9,079 bases of DNA from Lachnoclostridium sp. UBA1434 (GCA_002329645.1 DCTS01000065.1:1-9079); one strand, 5' to 3'; shown: positions 1 to 5,664, numbered from the stretch's first letter. The notes: generated from the letters alone by a model not told the origin. Numbers and translations are program-made.

Positions 1-1
1 C

Positions 2-1294
2 GGCATGACCTCGCACGCGGCCGTGGTTGCGCGCGGCATGGGCACCTGCTGCGTGGCCGGCTGCTCCGATCTGCGCATCGACGAAGAGGAGAAGACGCTG
101 GGTGTCTGTGACGCCTGCTTCAAGGAGGGCGACTTCCTGTCCATCGACGGCTCCACCGGCAACGTGTACGCGGGCTCGATTCCGACCATCGAAGCCGACG
201 TGTCCGGCGACTTTGCCACGCTGATGGGCTGGGCCGACGAGGCGCGCCGCCTGAAGGTGCGCACCAACGCCGACACGCCCCAGGACGCGGCCAAGGCCGT
301 AGAGTTGGGCGCCGAAGGCATTGGTCTCTGCAGGACCGAGCATATGTTCTTCAAGGACTTCAAGAACCCCGCCAACTCCGAGAAACGCCAGCTGGCCATC
401 CAGGAAATGATCATCGCCGACGATCTGGAGACCAGGGAAAAGGCCCTGGCCAAGCTCCTGCCCTTCCAGAGGGAAGATTTCATCGGCATCTTCGAGGCCA
501 TGAACGGCAAGCCCGTCACCATCAGGCTCATCGATCCCCCCTTGCACGAGTTCACCCCCAAGGACGACATCGGTGTCAACAAGCTCTCCAAGATAACCGG
601 CAAGAGCCCTGAGTTCATCAGGATGCGCTGCGACCAGCTCCACGAATCCAACCCCATGCTGGGCCACAGAGGCTGCCGCCTGGCCATTACCTATCCCGAA
701 ATTCTCAATATGCAGGTGACGGCGATCATCGAAGCCGCGGTGGAATGCGACAAGAAAAAAATCAAGGTTCTGCCCGAAATCATGATCCCCCTGACCATCG
801 ACAAGAAGGAATTCCAGATCCTCGCCGATCAGGTCAGGGCCGTGGCCGATCCCATCATCGCCAAGGCCAAGTCCAAGGTGAAATACCTCGTGGGCACCAT
901 GATCGAAATTCCCCGGGCGGCGCTCCTCGCCGATCAGGTCGCCGAGGCCGCGGAGTTCTTCTCCTTCGGCACCAACGATCTCACACAGATGACCTTTGGC
1001 TTCTCCCGTGACGATGCAGGCAAGTTCCTGGATTCATACTACAAGACCAAGATATACGAGTCTGATCCGTTTGCAAGGCTTGACCAGGATGGCGTAGGCC
1101 AGCTTGTTAAGATGGCTTGTGAAAAGGGACGCAAGACAAGGCCGGGCATCAAGCTCGGCATCTGCGGCGAACATGGCGGAGATCCTTCCACCATCGAGTT
1201 CTGCCATAAGGTCGGATTAACCTATGTATCCTGCTCACCCTTCCGCGTACCGATTGCAAGGCTGGCAGCAGCACAGGCAGCATTGAATAATTAA
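2..1294 (+). CDS. ppdK: Pyruvate, phosphate dikinase, C-terminal half (5' partial)
   Basis: Cytoplasmic enzyme that interconverts pyruvate, ATP and phosphate with PEP, AMP and PPi; in anaerobes it commonly works in glycolysis. The reading frame is open from base 2, so the nucleotide-binding domain and start lie upstream. The window begins at the catalytic swivelling-domain histidine (TSHAAVVARGMG; His at bases 14-16). The PEP/pyruvate TIM barrel follows: Arg in LCRTEHMFF (332-334), Arg in TIRLIDPPLHEF (524-526), Glu in TMIEIPRAAL (905-907), Asn in FGTNDLTQ (974-976) and the acid/base Cys in GICGEHGGDP (1163-1165). The distances from the histidine agree with my memory of the Clostridium symbiosum enzyme (H455, R561, E745, N768, C831), allowing a 7-residue insertion. 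About 425 residues follow the histidine, as expected for a complete C-terminus. Oddity: bases 1 to ~1000 are much more GC-rich, with CGC/GCG codons, than the rest of the gene and window. Confidence 0.97.
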   Translation, partial: GMTSHAAVVARGMGTCCVAGCSDLRIDEEEKTLGVCDACFKEGDFLSIDGSTGNVYAGSIPTIEADVSGDFATLMGWADEARRLKVRTNADTPQDAAKAVELGAEGIGLCRTEHMFFKDFKNPANSEKRQLAIQEMIIADDLETREKALAKLLPFQREDFIGIFEAMNGKPVTIRLIDPPLHEFTPKDDIGVNKLSKITGKSPEFIRMRCDQLHESNPMLGHRGCRLAITYPEILNMQVTAIIEAAVECDKKKIKVLPEIMIPLTIDKKEFQILADQVRAVADPIIAKAKSKVKYLVGTMIEIPRAALLADQVAEAAEFFSFGTNDLTQMTFGFSRDDAGKFLDSYYKTKIYESDPFARLDQDGVGQLVKMACEKGRKTRPGIKLGICGEHGGDPSTIEFCHKVGLTYVSCSPFRVPIARLAAAQAALNN

Positions 1295-1309
1295 TAATAT
1301 AAATATACA

Positions 1310-1337
1310 GAAAGGCAGTCCTTATGGGCTGCCTTTC
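1310..1337 (+). terminator. Rho-independent terminator of ppdK
   Basis: A 12-bp stem (GAAAGGCAGTCC / GGGCTGCCTTTC, with one G-T pair) closes a TTAT loop 15 bases after the ppdK stop codon. The bases after it are only moderately T-rich, but the arms are near perfect and the position is right. The same GGCAGCCC-GTAT-GGGCTGC type of hairpin recurs at 5477-5494. Confidence 0.85.
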
Positions 1338-1349
1338 GTTATAGGATAA

Positions 1350-1433
1350 AAAAGCGTTTGCTATTATTTGCCTTGTCGATTGTTATGTAACATTGCAAAT
1401 TCATTCACAGGATATCTATCGACAAGAGACTAA
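1350..1433 (+). pseudogene. Plus-strand copy of a short 3'-end coding fragment
   Basis: The frame is open from 1350 to a TAA at 1431-1433 and reads ...LLCNIANSFTGYLSTRD-stop, with no start codon or ribosome binding site. Its middle is nearly the same as the end of the minus-strand remnant at 2129-2314 (...LCYIANSFLGIYRRY-stop), and the DNA forms the left arm of the inverted repeat described separately. After the shared NSF the two copies fall out of frame although their bases remain similar, which suggests decay. It could instead be the terminal repeat of an element with only chance coding. It overlaps the end of the RNHCP gene by a few bases. Confidence 0.35.
1381..1406 (+). repeat. Left arm of 26-bp inverted repeat (IR-L)
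   Basis: Bases 1381-1406 are the reverse complement of 2153-2178 with one mismatch in 26. Weaker, gapped similarity continues on both sides to roughly 1368-1435. With the right arm it encloses about 800 bp holding the RNHCP gene. No convincing direct target duplication is visible outside the arms. Confidence 0.8.
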
Positions 1434-1765
1434 TTATGGTTCACACCTGTTTTCATTAATTTAATAATTTCATCTAAACTATCCGATTGAATATCATCAG
1501 TTGCTATCTTATTGACTTTATTCACTCCACATTTTACGCAATGATGAATTATTTGGATTCCCTTTTTCGATGAATTTATTATACCTATTGGTTCCATTAA
1601 TCCTTTACATGTATTACTTCTATCTCCTGGTAAATTATCAACATGTAAAGAATATAGACAAAATGGACAATGGTTTCTATAACTACCGTTGTTCAATCGT
1701 AATACTTGTTCACCACAATTATAACATTTAAAACTCTGATTTTCACTTGACCTGCTCAAGCCCAA
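1430..1765 (-). CDS. RNHCP domain-containing zinc-binding protein
   Basis: Small cytoplasmic protein of about 110 residues that carries the hallmark of the RNHCP family (Pfam RNHCP). Visible motifs in order: FKCYNCGEQV (first Cys pair), YRNHCPFCLYSLHVD (name-giving motif and second Cys pair), LPGDRSNTCKGLMEP, and IIHHCVKCGVNKVNKIATDD (third Cys pair). The CxxC pairs and histidines point to one or two zinc sites. The biochemical function of the family is, as far as I know, not established. There is no ATG in frame. Two TTG codons are possible: 1763-1765, only 3 bases from a GAGAGGGG ribosome binding site, and 1757-1759, 9 bases from it and better spaced. The gene stands alone on the minus strand, between decayed coding DNA and the converging ppdK terminator, and inside the 26-bp inverted repeat. 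A perfect palindrome sits just upstream. Confidence 0.88.
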   Translation of the reverse strand: MGLSRSSENQSFKCYNCGEQVLRLNNGSYRNHCPFCLYSLHVDNLPGDRSNTCKGLMEPIGIINSSKKGIQIIHHCVKCGVNKVNKIATDDIQSDSLDEIIKLMKTGVNHN

Positions 1766-1774
1766 ATTCCCCTC

Positions 1775-1800
1775 TCTTGATTTGAAAGTTCAAATCAAGA
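1775..1800 (-). promoter_or_regulatory. Perfect palindrome in the RNHCP leader
   Basis: Two perfect 12-bp arms (TCTTGATTTGAA and its complement) are separated by only two bases. They end next to the GAGAGGGG ribosome binding site of the RNHCP gene. As DNA this has the look of a dimeric repressor operator; as RNA it would be a tight hairpin directly before the ribosome binding site. There is no T-run on the minus-strand side, so a terminator is unlikely. Regulation is inferred from position and symmetry only. Confidence 0.6.
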
Positions 1801-1827
1801 AGTTCGGGTTCCGTTCTATTCTTTTTT

Positions 1828-1855
1828 AATTTAGGCTTAAATCAACTATTGACAA
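1828..1855 (-). promoter_or_regulatory. Possible promoter for the RNHCP gene
   Basis: On the minus strand TTGTCA (1850-1855) is followed after 16 bases by TAAATT (1828-1833). The pair lies upstream of the palindrome and would place the palindrome in the transcribed leader. The -10 match is weak. Confidence 0.35.
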
Positions 1856-2067
1856 ATTCACCGCCTGTTCCTTTAGGGTCGGCGATTACTTCCAATTCCA
1901 TCTTCATTATGGCTTATTTCATCCATAAATCCGAACCTCGACCAATTTTATATATTGTATAGGCCACTGTAAGGCGGAATAACTTCATATTTGGGCCCAC
2001 CTTCCATTGGTATGTGTATGCTGATTCTCACTAACATCGGCGCTCGTCCCCGACTGAGCTTGAGTAT
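1842..2067 (-). pseudogene. Decayed minus-strand coding remnant, family not recognised
   Basis: No intact frame remains, but protein-like stretches follow one another on the minus strand. First comes an open stretch from about 2064 containing IHIPMEGGPKYEVIPPYSG and ending near 1950. Then, after a frame change, it continues as IGRGSDLWMK, a stop, and AIMKMELEVIADPKGTGG, ending at a TGA (1842-1844). The composition (Gly-Pro-Lys-Tyr, an Ile-Pro-Pro, an Asp-Pro-Lys-Gly) looks like real protein rather than AT-rich noise. I cannot assign it to a family. It lies between the RNHCP gene and the other minus-strand remnant, inside the inverted repeat. Confidence 0.35.
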
Positions 2068-2128
2068 TTATATAATCTTGTTACTTTTCTTATCATTATT
2101 GCTCCATCTCAATGTTGTACCAACTGAA

Positions 2129-2314
2129 TTAATACCTCCGATAAATACCAAGGAATGAATTTGCAATGTAACATAACATATCTAAAGCATCTGTGATCTC
2201 CGTCACACCCATTGGTTCAATATCATCATAATATTTACTCCCTTCAAGTTTTTTTATTATATATGCAATTGAGAAATAATATAGTAAATACTTACATTTT
2301 TTGAGTATATAATA
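2129..2314 (-). pseudogene. C-terminal fragment of an unidentified protein
   Basis: A minus-strand frame is open for about 60 codons (2314 to the TAA at 2129-2131). It has no credible start and is bounded upstream by an in-frame stop. From residue ~20 it reads like a genuine acidic small-protein tail: KKLEGSKYYDDIEPMGVTE, then ITDALDMLCYIANSF and LGIYRRY at the end. The length and character would fit a small immunity-type or hypothetical protein, but that is a guess. Its last codons contain the right arm of the inverted repeat, and a shorter plus-strand copy of them lies after ppdK. Most likely it is the surviving 3' end of a lost gene. Confidence 0.45.
2153..2178 (-). repeat. Right arm of 26-bp inverted repeat (IR-R)
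   Basis: Partner of 1381-1406, with 25 of 26 bases matching in inverted orientation. It lies inside the coding-like remnant at 2129-2314, so it may be a duplicated gene end rather than a transposon terminus. Confidence 0.8.
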
Positions 2315-2531
2315 TTATTTTGATATTGGCAATACTATGTTTTCCAAAAAAGGATTTATTAATTTGTATGGATAAGAATATGGTAGATATTAGAAATCTA
2401 GTATTGTAATATATTTAATTGTATTATATGCTATAGAAGTATATCAATTCTTTAATATCATATAGTTGGAGGAATACCAATGAGCAGATAATTTATTGTG
2501 GATGATAATTATATTTTTAAGGAGACAAGCT
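2179..2531. other. AT-rich intergenic stretch before the GNAT gene
   Basis: Apart from the minus-strand remnant (to 2314), this stretch is very AT-rich and shows no coding signal. Near 2404-2432 a TTGTAA and TATGCT pair, 17 bases apart, could be a promoter for the downstream gene, but in such AT-rich DNA this is weak evidence. The last 65 bases hold the leader ORF and the ribosome binding site described separately. Confidence 0.5.
2480..2491 (+). CDS. Possible three-codon leader ORF (MSR)
   Basis: ATG-AGC-AGA-TAA follows a strong GGAGG site (2468-2472) with 7-base spacing, 40 bases ahead of the GNAT start. A full-strength ribosome binding site serving a three-codon frame in front of a resistance-type acetyltransferase suggests a translational leader. 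The same frame stays open for 22 more codons past the TAA and into the GNAT gene, so it could instead be a real start with an early nonsense mutation. Confidence 0.4.
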   Translation: MSR

Positions 2532-3278
2532 ATGAAAGAATATACAAGTGCATTAAATAAGTACAATCACTATTTTGAAGGATATAACGAGAATATTCCG
2601 GTCATATATTCAACCCTTGAAGGCCAATATCAAGGAACTATTTATTGTGATGATGAAGAAGAAATTGCAATTTTAGTCACAAAATTTGGCTTTATATTTC
2701 TTGGCGGGAACATAGAGTGCAAGAGAGCAAAGATTATTATTAATGATATTATTTTTAATGAGCTGGTATTGAAGCAGCAAAAAAAAGAAATAATCGTATT
2801 TGGACAGGACGAGAAATGGAATAATGTTTTAAACAAGGTGTTCGAAGGTCATCATGGAGTGAGTGATTTACGAAAATGTTACACATTAAACAAGGATAAG
2901 TTTACAAATATATGTAGTGAATTTAAGCTTGATAATGTCAAAGTTGTCGTAAATTATGAACATGATAATAACTCTGCAATTGAATATCCTGTGTCACGTG
3001 TTTATGCAGATAATGTGAATGTAAGCTTTTGCTCGGCATTTATGCTTGCGAGAGGTTTTGCGGAAATTGATGTAGCTACGGAAGAAGCTTATAGACAAAA
3101 GGGTTATGCCAAAATAGGTGCTATAGCATTAATGAAAGAATTACTTCATCAAGGTATTGAGCCTTGTTGGTGTACATGGCCATATCGTCTTGAATCACAA
3201 GCGCTTGCTCAATCCATTGGTTTTGAGTTAAACAAGGAAGTACGTGCGTACATATGGGTTGAAGAATTTGGGATTTAA
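2532..3278 (+). CDS. GNAT-family N-acetyltransferase (ZmaR-like)
   Basis: Probable acetyl-CoA-dependent N-acetyltransferase, 248 residues, cytoplasmic. The N-terminal ~150 residues are poorly conserved. The C-terminal GNAT fold is clear: SFCSAFMLARGFAEIDVATEE (beta strands), YRQKGYAKIGAIALMKELL (acetyl-CoA loop of Q/RxxGxG/A type plus helix), then CWCTWPYRLESQALAQSIGF. This layout matches the GNAT family that includes the zwittermicin A resistance protein ZmaR (Pfam GNAT_acetyltran). The substrate cannot be read from the sequence; drug or toxin modification is one option, metabolic amines another. The start is ATG 2532, 6 bases after AAGGAGA. An upstream in-frame TTG at 2496 is rejected because that ribosome binding site would lie inside it. 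The gene is a single-gene unit with no intact terminator visible; a half-terminator lies at 3329-3340. Confidence 0.85.
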   Translation: MKEYTSALNKYNHYFEGYNENIPVIYSTLEGQYQGTIYCDDEEEIAILVTKFGFIFLGGNIECKRAKIIINDIIFNELVLKQQKKEIIVFGQDEKWNNVLNKVFEGHHGVSDLRKCYTLNKDKFTNICSEFKLDNVKVVVNYEHDNNSAIEYPVSRVYADNVNVSFCSAFMLARGFAEIDVATEEAYRQKGYAKIGAIALMKELLHQGIEPCWCTWPYRLESQALAQSIGFELNKEVRAYIWVEEFGI

Positions 3279-3308
3279 TATCGCTATGTTTTAATTAAGG
3301 GTAGCACA

Positions 3309-3340
3309 GGCTGTAATTAACAGCAAAAGGCAGCCCGTAT
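3309..3340 (+). terminator. Imperfect or broken terminator after the GNAT gene
   Basis: GGCAGCCCGTAT (3329-3340) is identical to the left arm and loop of the terminator at 5476-5487, but the right arm is replaced by an AAT microsatellite. Two local pairings remain: GCTGT/ACAGC around an AATTA loop, and GGCTG (3309-3313) with CAGCC (3331-3335). No T-run follows. It is either a decayed terminator or a weak one, so read-through into the DUF6273 gene is possible. Confidence 0.35.
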
Positions 3341-3374
3341 AATAATAATATGATATAATAATCAGGAGAAATAT

Positions 3375-3971
3375 ATGAAAGTTGAAGACATAATATCATT
3401 TGGCAGTTACGAATGGCGTATACTTGATATTCAAAATGACAGAGCATTAATCATAACAGAAGATATTATAGAACAACGGCCTTTCCATGATGCCTATAAA
3501 GACATAACATGGGCTGACTGCTCGTTACGCAAATATCTTAACAGTGAGTTTTATGACCGGTTTAGCTCGGCTGATACTGACAGAATCATTCCTGTGATAA
3601 ATAAAAACCCTGATAATCAGTGGTATGGAACAAAAGGCGGGGCAGATACGAAAGACAGTATATTTTTATTGGATCTTTATGAGGCATGCAGATATTTCGG
3701 TGACAGTACGTCAAAATTGTATAATCGCGGAATAAATCAACGATATTGGTTTGAAAGGAAAGACGAGAACAATATTAAGCGGATTGCTTCATATAAGGGT
3801 CAAGCGACATGGTGGTGGCTTAGGTCTATGGGCCGGGTCAGTGTTAAGGCTGTGTATATCCATGGCGACGGTAATATTGGAATTCAAGGCAACAATATAT
3901 TAAAAGGCAACATTGGCGACGGAAGATGTATAGGCGGAGTACGCCCTGCTTTATGGCTTGACATATCATAA
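3375..3971 (+). CDS. DUF6273 domain-containing protein
   Basis: Cytoplasmic-looking protein of 198 residues with no signal peptide or membrane segment. It matches the DUF6273 pattern common in clostridia: FGSYEWRILDIQNDRALIIT at the N-terminus, then ITWADCSLRKYLNSEFYDRF, NQWYGTKGGADTKDSIFLLD, YFGD, the aromatic WWWLRSMG near residue 147, and the terminal GGVRPALWLDIS. The WWLRS...G...VRPALWL order recalls C-type-lectin-like folds, so a binding role is possible; no enzyme function is known to me. The start ATG 3375 lies 7 bases after AGGAG. Residues 151-190 (VSVKAVYIHGDGNIG and following) are Gly/Asn-rich where the family is usually variable. The gene has its own terminator at 4029-4049. Confidence 0.85.
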   Translation: MKVEDIISFGSYEWRILDIQNDRALIITEDIIEQRPFHDAYKDITWADCSLRKYLNSEFYDRFSSADTDRIIPVINKNPDNQWYGTKGGADTKDSIFLLDLYEACRYFGDSTSKLYNRGINQRYWFERKDENNIKRIASYKGQATWWWLRSMGRVSVKAVYIHGDGNIGIQGNNILKGNIGDGRCIGGVRPALWLDIS

Positions 3972-4028
3972 TACTGTACACAGAGATATAAGAGAACCTT
4001 CTAATTAGTGCAATAAGCATGGGTTAAC

Positions 4029-4049
4029 GGGAGCGCTGTATGCGCTCCC
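4029..4049 (+). terminator. Rho-independent terminator of the DUF6273 gene
   Basis: A perfect 8-bp GC-rich stem, GGGAGCGC / GCGCTCCC, closes a TGTAT loop and is followed by TTGTTTGT. It lies 57 bases after the stop codon. Confidence 0.85.
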
Positions 4050-4261
4050 TTGTTTGTAAATAAATATTAATGGTTTTTTCGAAATCTTAGTTGAAAATAT
4101 TCGCAGACTTTTTACCGCAGCAGCATAATACACAATGTATTATATGAAATGCGAACCTTGTAAAACACTCTCGAAGATGCTTATATTTATATTACAAATA
4201 ATCTCAGTATAAAAAGAAATATATAATGATAACGACGATTATTCTATAATATGACGTATAG

Positions 4262-4290
4262 TTGTCATATTTAGTGTTGTATACTATATA
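4262..4290 (+). promoter_or_regulatory. Sigma-A-type promoter of the NHL gene
   Basis: TTGTCA (4262-4267) and TATATA (4285-4290) are separated by 17 bases, 27 bases ahead of the start codon. This leaves a short leader with a G-rich ribosome binding site, GAGGGGGGG (4301-4309), 7 bases before ATG 4317. Confidence 0.6.
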
Positions 4291-4316
4291 AGCATTAACC
4301 GAGGGGGGGCAACAGA

Positions 4317-5396
4317 ATGATTCAGGATAGAAAATATATATCGGGCAAGATATATACCTTTGCAGGAACGGGTGAAGCCGGCTATAGCGGAGATGGCGAA
4401 AAGGCAGACAGAGCACGGCTTAATGGCCCGGCAGGTTTGGCAGTTGATAAGGATGATAATATATACATTGCAGAAATACATAATAATATAATTCGAAAAG
4501 TTGATGCAAGAACAAATATTATTACAACGGTGGCAGGATGCGGGACAAGGGGCTTTTTCGGAGACGGAGGGCCTGCTTCACACGCCGGGTTGAACGGACC
4601 GGAGGGCGTATTCGCAGATGAGCATGGGAATATATATATTGCAGATACCTATAACCATCGTATAAGGAAGGTTGATTTCATGACCGGTATTATACATACA
4701 ATAGCCGGATGCGGTGAAGCCGGATATAATGGTGACGGCATTAAGGCATGCGATGCAATGCTCAACACCCCTGCAGGTGTTGTAGCAGATAAGAAAGGTA
4801 ATGTTTATTTTAATGATTATAAAAACGACAGGGTAAGAAAGGTTGATTTGGACGGTATTATTTCAACCTATGCCGGAACGGGAATGAAAGGCTGCAGCGG
4901 TGACGGAGGCCCTGCAGACAAAGCCCAAATTAACGATGTATATGGTCTGGCCATCGACGTAGACGATAATATCTATATCATGGACAGCTTAAACTTTGCC
5001 GTAAGGAAGATAGATGCTGAAACGAAAGTGATAAGTACCGTAATTGGTAAAGGAATACCCGGGCCGATTACGGAATTTGAGAAGATTGCAGACAGTTATG
5101 TTGGTCGTGTTGCTCATGAAAAAGGAACAATAGGAATGGAAGCTCCTCATGCCGTGGAAGTAACCTCGGATGGAAACATAATAATAGCCGATACCGGCCA
5201 TTATCGAATTCGAATGGCAGATGTGAAGCAGGATTCGGTATATACCATAGCAGGCAATGGACAAAAAGGCTGCAGCGGCAATAATAATATGGCGCTGAAC
5301 GCAAGCTTGTGCGTACATGGATTGCGGGTGGATTCGGCTGGCAGCGTGTATTTTAATGATTTTGAAAATCATATTGTGAGGGTAGTTAGATTTTGA
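4317..5396 (+). CDS. NHL-repeat beta-propeller protein
   Basis: 359-residue protein built almost wholly of six ~57-residue NHL blades, starting at about residues 12, 68, 125, 181, 238 and 308. Each standard blade reads I-x-T-x-AG-x-G, then GxxGDGGPA, LNGPxGVAVD, GNIYIADTxNHRIRKVD. Blade 5 departs from this: it lacks the GDGGPA turn and carries a charged insertion (FEKIADSYVGRVAHEKGTIG region, 70 residues), and blade 6 has GNNNMALNA instead. Six blades suggest a closed propeller acting as a scaffold or ligand-binding surface; some NHL proteins are lyases or hydrolases, but no catalytic motif stands out here. There is no signal peptide, so it is probably cytoplasmic, unlike many secreted NHL proteins. 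ATG 4317 follows a strong ribosome binding site. Its stop codon overlaps the start of a DUF4160-like stub. Confidence 0.9.
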   Translation: MIQDRKYISGKIYTFAGTGEAGYSGDGEKADRARLNGPAGLAVDKDDNIYIAEIHNNIIRKVDARTNIITTVAGCGTRGFFGDGGPASHAGLNGPEGVFADEHGNIYIADTYNHRIRKVDFMTGIIHTIAGCGEAGYNGDGIKACDAMLNTPAGVVADKKGNVYFNDYKNDRVRKVDLDGIISTYAGTGMKGCSGDGGPADKAQINDVYGLAIDVDDNIYIMDSLNFAVRKIDAETKVISTVIGKGIPGPITEFEKIADSYVGRVAHEKGTIGMEAPHAVEVTSDGNIIIADTGHYRIRMADVKQDSVYTIAGNGQKGCSGNNNMALNASLCVHGLRVDSAGSVYFNDFENHIVRVVRF

Positions 5397-5515
5397 GAAA
5401 ACAGGTATACTTCTGGTCCAATGAGAATGGCGGGTCAATCCATGTTCATGTTGGAACAGGAAACCATACAAAGCTGGCAGCCCGTATGGGCTGCTTTTGT
5501 TATACCATTAAATAA
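5393..5515 (+). pseudogene. DUF4160-like N-terminal stub
   Basis: A 40-codon frame starts at TTG 5393, overlapping the NHL stop codon by four bases (TTGA). It reads RKQVYFWSNENGGSIHVHVG at the start. The YFWSNE...IHVHV signature is the N-terminal hallmark of DUF4160 proteins, which are small and often sit in toxin-antitoxin-like or regulatory pairs. Normal members are about 80-100 residues. Here the match stops after ~25 residues and the frame then runs through the hairpin at 5477-5494 to a TAA at 5513-5515. Either the gene was truncated by the terminator-bearing DNA, or the stub is translated by coupling to the NHL gene. The first is more likely. Confidence 0.6.
5477..5494 (+). terminator. 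Rho-independent terminator after the NHL gene
   Basis: A perfect 7-bp stem, GCAGCCC / GGGCTGC, closes a GTAT loop and is followed by TTTTGTTAT. It lies 80 bases after the NHL stop and inside the frame of the DUF4160-like stub. Confidence 0.85.
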
Positions 5516-5555
5516 AACAATTTATTAGTGATTTATTATCCATGAAATGATATAA

Positions 5556-5651
5556 TTCAAGAAAAAATATCCATTGGAAAAAGCCATGAAATCAGTCCCG
5601 GCATTTGCTTCTGTTCTTGACGGAATGGAGGCGGCTGTCATTAAGATCTAA
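5556..5651 (+). pseudogene. Short 3'-end fragment of an unidentified gene
   Basis: An open stretch after an in-frame TAA (5553-5555) reads KKKYPLEKAMKSVPAFASVL, then DGMEAAVIKI, and stops at TAA 5649-5651. An internal ATG at 5586 has no good ribosome binding site. The PLEKA...F...DG...VIKI shape resembles the C-termini of zinc-type medium-chain dehydrogenases, but 31 residues are too few to be sure. It is best read as a gene remnant. Confidence 0.25.
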
Positions 5652-5664
5652 GCTGTGCTTAACG

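Larger units (their letters stand above)
3972..4316. other. Intergenic region between DUF6273 and NHL genes
   Basis: 345 bases without a gene. They hold the DUF6273 terminator (4029-4049), then AT-rich DNA with no open frame that looks like protein, and the NHL-gene promoter at the right end (4262-4290). I see no structured RNA or repeat in the middle (4060-4250). Confidence 0.6.

Noticed and set aside
27..1011. Alternative frames inside ppdK
   Set aside because: Arg/Pro-rich products typical of GC-rich out-of-frame reading; ppdK explains the region fully.
1801..1960. tRNA-like TTCGGGTTCC and complementary CCGAACC segments
   Set aside because: No acceptor stem, anticodon arm or cloverleaf spacing; the region reads better as decayed minus-strand coding DNA.
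2003..2156. Plus-strand ~48-codon hydrophobic frame
   Set aside because: It has a stretch of Leu/Ile but no ribosome binding site, and it overlaps both minus-strand remnants; likely a by-product of AT-rich sequence.
3375..3971. Variable protein of a diversity-generating retroelement
   Set aside because: The lectin-like end is suggestive, but no reverse transcriptase or template repeat is visible in the window.
4989..5471. 160-codon minus-strand frame opposite the NHL gene
   Set aside because: Shadow of the strongly repetitive NHL coding strand; the peptide is rich in His/Tyr/Ser with no protein-like motif and no ribosome binding site.
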